DNA of 64,000 nucleotides from Leptospira koniambonensis (GCF_004769555.1 NZ_RQFY01000004.1:124001-188000); one strand, 5' to 3'. Numbered from the stretch's first letter, positions 19,046-27,077 are shown. Notes: generated by a model from the sequence alone, not told the origin. Numbers and translations: made by a program.

Positions 19046-19090
19046 GATTGAAATCAATCAATTGTCCATTTTCGGCGATTGAAAATGATC
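19046..19090. promoter_or_regulatory. Paired putative enhancer sites S1 and S2
   Basis: GATTGAAATCAATC (19046-19059) and GATTGAAAATGATC (19077-19090), 31 bp apart start to start. They sit between two outward-facing sigma-54 promoters, about 100-145 bp upstream of each start. The same motif pair occurs at 22031-22077. They fit upstream activator sequences for the Fis-type DNA-binding domain of the regulator at 15429-17801. Confidence 0.65.
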
Positions 19091-19183
19091 ATCTATATTT
19101 TCTTTGAATAGCGATTCAGCGAATACTTTCAAAATTTTGAATCCATTTTGTAGAACATACGCTATGCAAAACATTTTTTGCGT

Positions 19184-19201
19184 TAGGCACAGGTCTTGCT
19201 T
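19184..19201 (+). promoter_or_regulatory. Sigma-54 promoter P2 (secreted esterase)
   Basis: TAGGCACAGGTCTTGCTT has GG-N10-GC spacing and matches GGCAC-N5-TTGCT. The predicted transcription start, about 19211, leaves a 36-nt leader with GGGGAGG 6 bp before the ATG. Confidence 0.72.
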
Positions 19202-19246
19202 TAGGAAGCATACCGACCGAATGAATTCGGCTCGGGGAGGAAAAAA

Positions 19247-20068
19247 ATGCTGAAGAGAATCACGATGTTAATGCCTATACTGATCGGCGCTCTGTTATTC
19301 GCAGGTGCTGGAGAAGTGGATGCTGCTCGTTGTAAAACAACCGGTCTATTGATCAAGACGACTAGTTGCTCTTACTCTACAAAAAAAATCGAAGCAAGAC
19401 CAGGGATATTTAGGGACGTAAGATACCAAGTACCTGAAGGAACTGCTCCTGCAGGAGGATGGCCTGTCGTAGTGATGTACCAAGGATCTTTCTTTACGGT
19501 ACAATTCTCACGTACCCAAGGAGCGCCATTCGGTGGATATTACGAAGTAAAGGTCATCGAGAAGATGTTGGATAATGGATTCGCAGTGATCGCTCCGGAC
19601 GCGGGGTTGGATCTTTTCTGGGAAACCAATCTACCTACGATCTACGAACTTACAGCAGATTATATTTTCTTAAATAATTTATTTGCTGCTATCCGCAACG
19701 GAAGTTTTGGTCCTATCAATTCGAATAAAAAATTCGCAACTGGTATTTCCAGCGGAGGATACAACACAAGCCGCATGGCAGTATCTTTCCCAGGAGAATT
19801 CAAAGCACTGGCGATCCAATCAGGTTCTTATGCTACTTGTAGCGGTCCGATCTGCATTGTTCCAACTCTTCCTTCCAATCATCCGCCTACATTCTTTATG
19901 CACGGATTTTTGGATGCGGTCGTTCCTTGGTGGACCATGGATTTGTATTATGACAAACTCAGATCCCAAGGAATTCCTACGGACAGATACACAGATTACC
20001 TAGCTGGACATGAATGGGTATCTGCTTCCGCAGGAAAAATATATTCTTGGTTTAACCAATACCGTTAA
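19247..20068 (+). CDS. Secreted PHB-depolymerase-like esterase
   Basis: A 273-residue alpha/beta hydrolase with a signal peptide (cleavage after VDA, about residue 26). The triad is S168 in the lipase box GISSG, D223 in HGFLDAVVP and H255 in LAGHEW. The layout resembles extracellular poly(3-hydroxybutyrate) depolymerase/feruloyl-esterase-type enzymes. Cysteine pairs (C29, C41, C198, C203) fit disulfides. It would hydrolyse polyester or ester substrates outside the inner membrane; the real substrate is unknown. It has its own sigma-54 promoter, and a strong terminator follows (20083-20115), so it is mainly a single-gene unit. It is divergent from the DUF3089-activator operon and shares the enhancer pair. 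Confidence 0.85.
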   Translation: MLKRITMLMPILIGALLFAGAGEVDAARCKTTGLLIKTTSCSYSTKKIEARPGIFRDVRYQVPEGTAPAGGWPVVVMYQGSFFTVQFSRTQGAPFGGYYEVKVIEKMLDNGFAVIAPDAGLDLFWETNLPTIYELTADYIFLNNLFAAIRNGSFGPINSNKKFATGISSGGYNTSRMAVSFPGEFKALAIQSGSYATCSGPICIVPTLPSNHPPTFFMHGFLDAVVPWWTMDLYYDKLRSQGIPTDRYTDYLAGHEWVSASAGKIYSWFNQYR

Positions 20069-20082
20069 GTAAATTCCAACTC

Positions 20083-20115
20083 GAATCCGGTGATCCCCGC
20101 CGGATTCTTTTTTTT
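20083..20115 (+). terminator. Rho-independent terminator after esterase
   Basis: GAATCCGG (20083-20090) pairs with CCGGATTC (20100-20107) around a 9-nt loop and is followed by eight T. It would separate the esterase from the gene at 20126. Confidence 0.9.
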
Positions 20116-20125
20116 AGGAAGGATC

Positions 20126-20710
20126 ATGAGATCATTATCTAAATCGCAAATTCTAATCTTCTTATCCCTATTCACAGTAATAATACTCTGCCTTTATTTT
20201 ATGTTGTCTGGATATGATCCTGAACCCTCCTTTAGTTCAAAAACTAGCAGGCGTTCAGAAGACCAAGCAAGCTTTGTAGAAACTTTCAACGACTCTAATT
20301 TTACCGAAGAAACCACTGACAGCGATATAGACGAAAATTTTGCAGACTCTTTTGTATTAACGGAATTAGTAGGTTTTCCTTTCTTATCTAAGACTATAGA
20401 GATCTTTGAAAATTTAGGGGAGAATATTTTCCGTCCCGATCCAGACCAAACGGAAAAATCGAAATCATTTCATGAAAAATTGGAATATTTAGAGAGCAAA
20501 AGATCTTTTGCGGGCTTAAATACTTTCGAAGAAGAAGAATATCTGTCCTTGCAGTTGAGAAAAAAAAAGGATCTCCGAGAGATCCTGAACAAAACATTCG
20601 AAAAGCTTAAAGAAGAACTTTCTGAGACCCGGAAAAAAGAATTCCGAATGGAACTGGAATCTTTGGATCGGTCGATCTCCGAACTTTCTCAAAAATCCGG
20701 AAACCGTTAG
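20126..20710 (+). CDS. Membrane-anchored coiled-coil hypothetical protein
   Basis: 194 residues, not recognised. One N-terminal TM anchor (ILIFLSLFTVIILCLYFML) is followed by an acidic Ser/Asp/Glu-rich segment. The C-terminal half is strongly helical and charged (EYLSLQLRKKKDLREILNK, FEKLKEELSETRKKEFRMEL), likely a coiled coil. The start at 20126 has AGGAAGGA 4-5 bp upstream. A GTG at 20090 lies inside the terminator stem and is rejected. The gene follows the esterase terminator and has its own terminator. Readthrough from the sigma-54 transcript or an unseen promoter must drive it. Possibly envelope-structural; nothing firmer. Confidence 0.6.
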   Translation: MRSLSKSQILIFLSLFTVIILCLYFMLSGYDPEPSFSSKTSRRSEDQASFVETFNDSNFTEETTDSDIDENFADSFVLTELVGFPFLSKTIEIFENLGENIFRPDPDQTEKSKSFHEKLEYLESKRSFAGLNTFEEEEYLSLQLRKKKDLREILNKTFEKLKEELSETRKKEFRMELESLDRSISELSQKSGNR

Positions 20711-20724
20711 TCTTATTTACGCAT

Positions 20725-20756
20725 TAGGTCGATCTTTCCAAGCGACCTCTTTTTTC
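20725..20756 (+). terminator. Terminator after coiled-coil protein gene
   Basis: AGGTCG (20725-20730) pairs with CGACCT (20742-20747), followed by TCTTTTTTCT. It lies between convergent genes. Confidence 0.8.
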
Positions 20757-20795
20757 TATTTTCCTATCCAATAACTATATATATATATTTCCTTT

Positions 20796-21872
20796 TTAGA
20801 ATGTGGTAGTGAATACTGGCCCGATCGCCCAGGATCTATTAAAGCTAAACAAGATCTCAGGTTCGGAATATGCATAGTTCGCCATGATCCCCATATTCGG
20901 ATGTAGGAACACAAGCAAGGTGGCAGAAACGTTCCAAGCGGCCTGGGTAAAGTTCCTTCTCGCATTGATCGTAAGGCTTATGAATTTTTTATAATCCATA
21001 AAGAGAACAACACCTGCGCTTCTAGCCTGCCTAGAAACTTGTGTCATTGAATCAACTGTGCTAACAGAACCCACTCCTTGGTAATACCAAGCATCCAACA
21101 TTCCATTTGGATCCGCTGGATATCCATTCACATTATTCTGAACAGTTCCCGCAGTGGTTCTTACATTTATATGGTATTCGTTACCTGCATATTGAAAGTA
21201 TGGGGTGATATACCAACTTTGGATTGGTAACTTGATACGAAGCCCTGCCTTACCAACATCAGAACTATATCCGTCGTCTGCGTCTATCGTAGGAAAAGAT
21301 TCGTAAAGTCCGTTACCAACAGTTGTTCCTACAACATTACGTGCCTTATAGTAAGCTCCAAAAGCCGCGTAACCTATTCCAACCATTGGCTGAACATAAC
21401 GACTTATATTCATATAATAGTCTAGGTTAGTAGAATAAACATTACCTCCCGCATTTCCTTCAGCTGTATTCACTCCTATCGAAGGACTTCTTAGAGGAGC
21501 GAAATTCACATCTACTCTGGCGTATGTAGCTTGGAAAACTAAAGAGTCACTTAGTACCATGAACTGTAATCCTTTCTGAGGACCGATCCCTTCTACACCT
21601 AAGTCCATAGCTCCGTTTTGTGTAAGACCACTCGCTCTGCCTAAAGAAGGAATTTCTTTTTGGCCAGAGTTTGGATTTACATAGTTAAACGGAAGTTTCG
21701 TTTGTAATTGTAAATCGAATTGTCCAGCAAAGGCTCCGAGTAAAACTCTCCATTTATCCTTAGGTGGTTCCGCAGAATCTTTTTCTTCTGCGGAGATCGG
21801 TAAGACCATCAATGGAAGAAATAGTAAAAGAACTAAGGTCCTCACTAACTTCCTTTTCCATCCGTATCGCAT
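20796..21872 (-). CDS. Outer-membrane beta-barrel protein
   Basis: About 358 residues with a signal peptide (LVLLLFLPLMVLPISAEE). The mature sequence alternates polar and hydrophobic residues in repeated short strands (WRVLLGAFAGQFDLQLQT, YVQPMVGIGYAAFGAYY, SWYITPYFQYAGNEYHINV, SLTINARRNFTQAAWN) and ends in aromatic Phe (VFTTTF), typical of outer-membrane barrels. The family is not recognised; a lipid or hydrophobic-compound channel is possible. The second ATG (21872) is preferred because GGAG lies at proper distance; the first (21878) abuts it. A very good sigma-54 promoter lies about 85 bp upstream, divergent from the phosphatase gene and sharing enhancers S3/S4. Confidence 0.75.
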   Translation of the reverse strand: MRYGWKRKLVRTLVLLLFLPLMVLPISAEEKDSAEPPKDKWRVLLGAFAGQFDLQLQTKLPFNYVNPNSGQKEIPSLGRASGLTQNGAMDLGVEGIGPQKGLQFMVLSDSLVFQATYARVDVNFAPLRSPSIGVNTAEGNAGGNVYSTNLDYYMNISRYVQPMVGIGYAAFGAYYKARNVVGTTVGNGLYESFPTIDADDGYSSDVGKAGLRIKLPIQSWYITPYFQYAGNEYHINVRTTAGTVQNNVNGYPADPNGMLDAWYYQGVGSVSTVDSMTQVSRQARSAGVVLFMDYKKFISLTINARRNFTQAAWNVSATLLVFLHPNMGIMANYAYSEPEILFSFNRSWAIGPVFTTTF

Positions 21873-21942
21873 TAACATTCTCCTCGTTTTTTATACGAGT
21901 CTCCTAAATCCATTTTGAAGTTTTCAGAAGACTAACCTCCTT

Positions 21943-21961
21943 AAGCAGTTTTCGTGCCAGA
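21943..21961 (-). promoter_or_regulatory. Sigma-54 promoter P3 (outer-membrane barrel)
   Basis: The minus strand reads CTGGCACG-AAAA-CTGCTTA. GG-N10-GC spacing is exact and only one base departs from TGGCACG-N4-TTGCT. The predicted start is about 21933. Confidence 0.82.
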
Positions 21962-22030
21962 AAGAAATTTATTAAACTTCGCAGAGAAACATGCATAAAA
22001 CAAAGAGATAAAGCATTCTAATTGGTAACT

Positions 22031-22077
22031 GATTAAAATCGATCGACTGTTCTTTACCATACTGATTGAAAACAATC
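22031..22077. promoter_or_regulatory. Paired putative enhancer sites S3 and S4
   Basis: GATTAAAATCGATC (22031-22044) and GATTGAAAACAATC (22064-22077), 33 bp apart. They lie between P3 and P4 at about 100-165 bp from each start, mirroring the S1/S2 arrangement at 19046-19090. Confidence 0.65.
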
Positions 22078-22169
22078 AATGATATAGGTTTCAAAACGAT
22101 TGGAATAAATTAAACGCGGAATCGGCCCAAGATATAAGGAGTCATCTAATATAAAAATCTAAACTAGCA

Positions 22170-22187
22170 TTGGCACAGTTCCTGCTA
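22170..22187 (+). promoter_or_regulatory. Sigma-54 promoter P4 (phosphatase-transporter operon)
   Basis: TTGGCACAGTTCCTGCTA has exact GG-N10-GC spacing. The predicted start is about 22197, only 9 nt before the ATG at 22206, so the leader is very short and begins with the G-run that could serve as ribosome site. Confidence 0.78.
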
Positions 22188-22205
22188 AAAGTCATTGGGG
22201 GCTTT

Positions 22206-24542
22206 ATGAGCTTACAGCTGACTTTTTTTTCCTTTGGATCCTTAATCGTTTGTATATTCACCGCCGTTCTTGGAAGTTTTTTGGCCGCTATCCAGAATAG
22301 ATCCAAATCCAGTTCTTATTTAGCTGGGGCATTTTTTCTATTATCAATTCACGCGTTCGCATTCGTGATCGCGTACAGTATAGATTCTCCTATAGCAGCT
22401 TATCATAGATGGTTGATCTTGGCTGTAATTCCAGCGTTCTCCTGTATGGGACAGTTCTTCTTCTTTTATCCAATCCCTACAAAAGAAAAATTCGCGTTTC
22501 GATTTTTTAGCACCCAATTATTCGTTTGGCTCGCCTTCTCTATATATTATATTTTCTGCACCTTCAACAAGGATCCTATATTTGATTTTACAGAGCAGAT
22601 CTGGACATTCTCCCTTCCTTTGGAGAATAAGATTCTTGGAGTTTTAGTATTAGTTTATTCTTTTCTAATGATCTTTACAGGGATATGGAGAAGCTGGACT
22701 GCATCTAAAGAATCCAACCGCTTTACAGGACTATTTGTTCTATTCTTCTCTCTTCTTATTTTTCCTCCGGTGATCGCAAACAGTATGAGTCGCGCAGGAC
22801 TGATCTCCAGAACAGACTTTCTTACCGTTTATACATTCTTCATGATCCCTGGAAGTTTTGTGATCTTGGTGCTTTATATAAATACTACTTCTGACCAAAC
22901 TCGTTTTCTAAACAGGATTACCGGGATTTGTTTAGGAACATTCTTGCTCATTCTATATTGGATAGGACTCGCTTCTGTTTCTAGACAAGAAGATACATTC
23001 GATCTAAGCAAATTAAGAGAAGCAGAAAATTCGATTTTTAGTAAGAAGAATGGTCCAAGAACAGAATCTGTCTCCCGTGTAGGAATTCCTACAGAACATT
23101 CCACCTTACATGTTGGAATTCCAACGAATCATGAATCACATTCTGACTTGCGTGGTGGAACTCCTACAAAACAAAAATCGAATCCAACTGACTCTCTAAA
23201 AAGATTTCCTAGACAGTCCTCAGGATATTATGACTCTGTTTTCCCTACGGAAGCAGAACGTTATTTTGCAGAAGGTAACAAAGAAGAACCTAGGTCTGTA
23301 CTATATAACTTCTCCTTAGAAAATCAAAAATACGAAGCGAGATTTCCATACGAAGAATATAGAAACTTTCTTCATGTAGCTATTCGACCTTATTTCGCTG
23401 TTTTATTCATCACTGTGCTTGTGATCCTCTTTGGGTTCAGACTTTTCTTTAGAGGAGCAATTTGGAATCCTCTAAAGAATTTATTAATTGGAATTGGAAA
23501 AGTTAACCAAGGAGACCTAAATACAAAAATCCAAGTTCGTATCCAAGATGAGATCGGTTTTCTTACTGATTCATTCAATGGAATGGTAAGCTCAATACGA
23601 GAAGCAAGAACTGCTCTATCTGTATATGCGGATACGTTAGAAGATCAGGTTAAAGATAGAACTTCTAGACTTACCAAATTATTGGAACAACAACAAGGAG
23701 ATTATTTTTTAACATCCCTTCTTCTTAAACCTTTCGGAATAGAGACAATTCGAAACGGAAAAGTATTCGTAGAATCATTTACTCGCCAGAAAAAACAATT
23801 CGTCTTCAAAGAACAAAACCATGAGATCGGTGGAGATCTCTGCATGTCTACAAGCCTCAAGATAGGAGGAACAAATTGTACTGTATTCATGAACGCAGAT
23901 GCGATGGGTAAATCTATCCAAGGTGCGGGAGGTGCAATCGTTTTAGGTTCTGTATTCGGTGCCATCTTAAACAGGACCAGACTATTCGAAGATAAATCTT
24001 TAGAGTTCAGTCCGCAACGCTGGTTGAGATCTGCTTTTTTAGAACTTTCTAAAGTGTTTGAAATTTTCGAAGGAAGTATGTTAGTCACTGCAGTTCTTGG
24101 AGTAATCGAAGAATCTACAGGCAGAACATATATAGTAAACGCAGAGCACCCTTCTCCCATTTTATACAGGAATGGAAAGGCAAGCCTGATCCCAACTAAA
24201 CATTTTTTCAATCGTATAGGATTACCTTTCGATCCTTCTTCGATATTTACAGTTCAATCTTTTCAACTTAAGAGTGGAGATTGTTTGTTTATAGGCTCTG
24301 ACGGTAAAGACGATCTAATCGTCGGCATCAGAGAAGATGGCAGCAAAGAGATCAACGAAAACCAAGAAGCATTTTTATCAAGGATAGAAGAAGCGAAAGG
24401 AGATCTACACAAGATCTACCAAGACATGGAAGAATATCTCACCGACGATATTTCCTTTTTAAAGATAGAATACTCATATTCCAAAGAGCCGCTTAAAACA
24501 AACGGACAATCTACAAGATTAGTATCAAAAGAAATAAATTAA
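22206..24542 (+). CDS. SpoIIE/RsbU-type PP2C phosphatase with multi-TM sensor and HAMP
   Basis: About 778 residues. The N-terminal membrane module and extracytoplasmic loop resemble those of the sigma-54 activator at 15429. The HAMP-like region contains IWNPLKNLL and DEIGFLTDSFNGMVSSIREAR, matching NPLFALL and DEIGLLTQAFNAMVRSIREAR there. A coiled linker leads to the PP2C domain with HEIGGDL, NADAMGKSIQG, NAEHPSP and GSDGKDD metal or catalytic motifs. It should dephosphorylate an anti-sigma-factor antagonist. A TTG at 22170 would add 12 residues but is itself the -24 element of P4, so I start at 22206. Three dispersed palindromes are embedded at 23078-23166, coding VGIPT, VGIPT and GGTPT in the extracytoplasmic loop. 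It is followed after 19 bp by the BASS transporter gene. Confidence 0.88.
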   Translation: MSLQLTFFSFGSLIVCIFTAVLGSFLAAIQNRSKSSSYLAGAFFLLSIHAFAFVIAYSIDSPIAAYHRWLILAVIPAFSCMGQFFFFYPIPTKEKFAFRFFSTQLFVWLAFSIYYIFCTFNKDPIFDFTEQIWTFSLPLENKILGVLVLVYSFLMIFTGIWRSWTASKESNRFTGLFVLFFSLLIFPPVIANSMSRAGLISRTDFLTVYTFFMIPGSFVILVLYINTTSDQTRFLNRITGICLGTFLLILYWIGLASVSRQEDTFDLSKLREAENSIFSKKNGPRTESVSRVGIPTEHSTLHVGIPTNHESHSDLRGGTPTKQKSNPTDSLKRFPRQSSGYYDSVFPTEAERYFAEGNKEEPRSVLYNFSLENQKYEARFPYEEYRNFLHVAIRPYFAVLFITVLVILFGFRLFFRGAIWNPLKNLLIGIGKVNQGDLNTKIQVRIQDEIGFLTDSFNGMVSSIREARTALSVYADTLEDQVKDRTSRLTKLLEQQQGDYFLTSLLLKPFGIETIRNGKVFVESFTRQKKQFVFKEQNHEIGGDLCMSTSLKIGGTNCTVFMNADAMGKSIQGAGGAIVLGSVFGAILNRTRLFEDKSLEFSPQRWLRSAFLELSKVFEIFEGSMLVTAVLGVIEESTGRTYIVNAEHPSPILYRNGKASLIPTKHFFNRIGLPFDPSSIFTVQSFQLKSGDCLFIGSDGKDDLIVGIREDGSKEINENQEAFLSRIEEAKGDLHKIYQDMEEYLTDDISFLKIEYSYSKEPLKTNGQSTRLVSKEIN
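23078..23166. repeat. Cluster of three dispersed palindromes inside the phosphatase gene
   Basis: TGTAGGAATTCCTACA (23078-23093, perfect), GTTGGAATTCCAAC (23112-23125, perfect) and GTGGAACTCCTAC (about 23154-23166, imperfect), with centres 33 and 41 bp apart. All three are in the same reading frame and encode VGIPT-type residues in the extracytoplasmic loop. Confidence 0.75.
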
Positions 24543-24561
24543 AAACAATAAGGAGAAAAAA

Positions 24562-25458
24562 ATGCAAAGTGGATTTTTACTGGAGATAGTTCTTCCGATC
24601 TCACTTTTTATAATCATGTTCGGGATGGGACTGTCTTTGACATTCAAAGATTTCGAGAGAGTGGCTTTATTTCCTAAAGCTGTACTAGTTGGACTTTTAG
24701 CACAACTTTTACTATTACCGTTTTTAGGATTTATGGTAGCTACAATGTTCCATCTGGAGCCGCTACTTGCAGTTGGACTAATGGTATTGTCCTGCTGCCC
24801 TTCTGGCCCGACTTCGAACATGTATTCGTATCTATTCAAAGGTGATGTAGCTCTATCGGTGACGTTAACCGCTCTAATCAGCGTGATCAAACCTTTCACT
24901 CTTCCCTTTTTAACTTACTATTCGATGGTATATTTTATGGGAGAAGGAAAAACAATAGATCTTCCTATTCTTAAAACTATACTGCAACTTTTTGTAATTA
25001 CTGTTCTTCCTGTTGGGATTGGAATGGTCGTAAAAAATTATTCTCCAAAATTTGCAGAAGCTTGCGAGAAACCTGTTAAAATTTTTTCGATGATCATTCT
25101 ATTCGCGATCATCGCAGGTTTAGTAAAACAAAATTGGGAAAAGATGTGGGGATTTTTTGCTCAAAGTGGAGCTGCTGCTTTAACTATGAATTGTATCTGC
25201 ATTAGTCTTGGATTTTTACTCGGACTACTTTTACGTTTGAGCAGAACCCAAGCAGTTACAATTGCTTTCGAATTAGGGATCCAAAATGGAACCACTGCAC
25301 TCCTGGTAACTGGGACCATTCTACAAGTTCCTACAATGACAGTTGTTCCTATTACTTATAGCCTTCTAATGTTCGTGACTGCACTAGTATTCGGACTATT
25401 TATATTAAGGAATAGAAGATCCATTTTGGACCATCCTTCTTTAGAAAGTGTAAGTTAA
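24562..25458 (+). CDS. Bile acid:sodium symporter (BASS) family transporter, copy 1
   Basis: A 298-residue inner-membrane protein with about nine to ten TM helices. It has the BASS patterns FGMGLSLTFKDF, SCCPSGPTSNMYSYLFKGDVALS (crossover region) and ELGIQNGTTALLV (second Na-site helix). BASS proteins couple Na+ to uptake of bile acids, 2-oxoacids or other organic anions. The substrate here is unknown. AAGGAG precedes the ATG. It lies 19 bp behind the phosphatase in what should be a sigma-54 operon, and a bidirectional terminator follows. A second BASS gene is at 53870-54751. Confidence 0.88.
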   Translation: MQSGFLLEIVLPISLFIIMFGMGLSLTFKDFERVALFPKAVLVGLLAQLLLLPFLGFMVATMFHLEPLLAVGLMVLSCCPSGPTSNMYSYLFKGDVALSVTLTALISVIKPFTLPFLTYYSMVYFMGEGKTIDLPILKTILQLFVITVLPVGIGMVVKNYSPKFAEACEKPVKIFSMIILFAIIAGLVKQNWEKMWGFFAQSGAAALTMNCICISLGFLLGLLLRLSRTQAVTIAFELGIQNGTTALLVTGTILQVPTMTVVPITYSLLMFVTALVFGLFILRNRRSILDHPSLESVS

Positions 25459-25472
25459 GTTTTAACGATAAA

Positions 25473-25505
25473 AAAACCCCGAAAGGCTCTCTCCTTCGGG
25501 GTTTT
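25473..25505. terminator. Bidirectional terminator between BASS gene and thiolase
   Basis: AAAACCCCGAA pairs with TTCGGGGTTTT. T tracts lie on both strands, strongest on the minus strand (seven T). It separates convergent genes. Confidence 0.9.
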
Positions 25506-25515
25506 GATTTTAGAA

Positions 25516-26841
25516 TTAAGCTTTATATCTTTCAATCAACATGGAACCTGCAATACCTCCATGAGCGCATGCAGTGAGTAACACTTTATTCGCCTTAGGA
25601 TCTTCTTGCAAATCCATGATCGCGTTATTCACCAAACGAACTCCCGTGGCTCCAAATGGATGACCAATTGCGATAGATCCGCCATTAGGATTGATCTTCT
25701 TCTCATCAAATTTTTTCTCCCAATCCCAACCTGTATCCATTTTTAATTGTTCCATAGCAGCAACTGCGGTAGAAGCATAAGCCTCATGGATCTCAACATA
25801 ATCCATGTCTTCTAATTTTAATTGTAGGTCTGCAAGCAAACCTTCTGTGGCAACAGCTTGTCCAAGTCCCATTAAATTTGGATGAACACCTTTCATTCTC
25901 CAACCAGAAAGTAATCCCTCTATCTTTAAACCGAGAGCTTTTGCTTTTTCGACAGTGGTGATGATCACACCTGCGGCTCCGTCAGAACGAGGACTTGCAT
26001 TGAAGATAGAAACTGTTGGTCCATGAGTTTTCTTCAGATCTTTACCGTATTTTTTCTTAAAGTCCTCAAATTTACTTTGAGGATTATCAAAAAGAAGCAT
26101 CGCTCTTCCCATACGACTTGGATTTTCTACGAGACCTTTTCTGAGTTCTACTGCCTCGTCTATTTTCAGTGTATTGCCTTCTTGGTCTTTTACAGGAATG
26201 ATGAATGGTTCGTATCTTCCTTCCATTGAAGCCTCGTAAGTACGTTTGAATGATTCGAATGCGACCTTATCAGTGATTTCTCTAGATAATTCGTAATTCT
26301 GGGCGAGAATTTCTGCAGTTACCTGCATTCCATAGGAGTTTTCTCCATCATCTAAACCGTCTTCCAGAGTATCTCTAAGTTCAACCCCTTCCGGGAAGTT
26401 ATCAGGCATAAGTTTATTCAATTTTTCTAATGATCCGGATTTCTTATTCAGGCGGGCATTTTTTATGATAAAAGGCATGTCGGTCTGGGATTCTTCTCCG
26501 ATTACAAGAAATACTTCTCCTTCTCCCAATATAATCCGTCTCGCTGCTTCAGAAATAGCCTCCAATCCGGACACACAGTTATTGGACAAAGTGATAGAAG
26601 GAATTTCATCTCTAAGTCCGATCAGATTTGCGATTACTCGAGCTGGATTCGGAGAACTTGGAAAGCCCTCTCCTACTACGATACCATCTATGTCCTCTTT
26701 TTTGATCCCACTTTTTTGGATAATACTCTCCGCTACTATCTTACCCAAATGATGAGCAGGATAAGCTCCTAATCCTTTTGCGATTTGTGCGAATGGAGTT
26801 CTTAAAGGTGTGCAAATTGCGAGTTTAGTTTCGAGTTTCAT
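25516..26841 (-). CDS. Thiolase (acetyl-CoA acetyltransferase/3-ketoacyl-CoA thiolase), copy 1
   Basis: A 441-residue thiolase. Nucleophile C89 is in NNCVSG, H394 in GGSIAIGHPFGATG and C425 in TACAHGGIAG; HEAYAS supplies another conserved His. The length and insertions resemble FadI-type thiolases of beta-oxidation, which cleave 3-ketoacyl-CoA to acetyl-CoA and a shortened acyl-CoA. GGGAG precedes the ATG. It lies directly downstream of a very similar thiolase (27078-28403), and the two are clearly a tandem duplication. Each has its own terminator and leader, so they can be regulated separately. No 3-hydroxyacyl-CoA dehydrogenase partner is in the window. Confidence 0.93.
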   Translation of the reverse strand: MKLETKLAICTPLRTPFAQIAKGLGAYPAHHLGKIVAESIIQKSGIKKEDIDGIVVGEGFPSSPNPARVIANLIGLRDEIPSITLSNNCVSGLEAISEAARRIILGEGEVFLVIGEESQTDMPFIIKNARLNKKSGSLEKLNKLMPDNFPEGVELRDTLEDGLDDGENSYGMQVTAEILAQNYELSREITDKVAFESFKRTYEASMEGRYEPFIIPVKDQEGNTLKIDEAVELRKGLVENPSRMGRAMLLFDNPQSKFEDFKKKYGKDLKKTHGPTVSIFNASPRSDGAAGVIITTVEKAKALGLKIEGLLSGWRMKGVHPNLMGLGQAVATEGLLADLQLKLEDMDYVEIHEAYASTAVAAMEQLKMDTGWDWEKKFDEKKINPNGGSIAIGHPFGATGVRLVNNAIMDLQEDPKANKVLLTACAHGGIAGSMLIERYKA

Positions 26842-27023
26842 CGTTTTTCTCCCGATTCAGTTCCGAAAATTTTTCATTGGTGCATATACACTATTTAGAC
26901 CACAAAAACTATAACATTGAAAGCAAAATATTTTGAGGCAACGTATATAAAGTATTTAAGTATATAAACGAAAGATTAAAAATAAAAGTATAAGAGAAAG
27001 AATATAGAGTCGAAGACATAAAA

Positions 27024-27055
27024 AAGCCCCGAAGAAGTTTCCCTCTTCAGGGCTT
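27024..27055 (-). terminator. Terminator after thiolase copy 2
   Basis: On the minus strand AAGCCC...TCTTC pairs with GAAGA...GGGGCTT (one mismatch) and is followed by TTTTTT, 23 bp after the stop at 27078. Confidence 0.85.
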
Positions 27056-27077
27056 AAACAATTCGAGATATTAAGAA

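Noticed and set aside
20090..20125. GTG start for the coiled-coil protein
   Set aside because: It lies inside the stem-loop of the esterase terminator; ATG 20126 has a good ribosome site.
23078..23166. Three spaced repeats resembling a mini CRISPR array
   Set aside because: The repeats are short self-palindromes with unequal spacing (33 and 41 bp) and mismatches, lie in frame in a phosphatase gene, and no cas genes are present.
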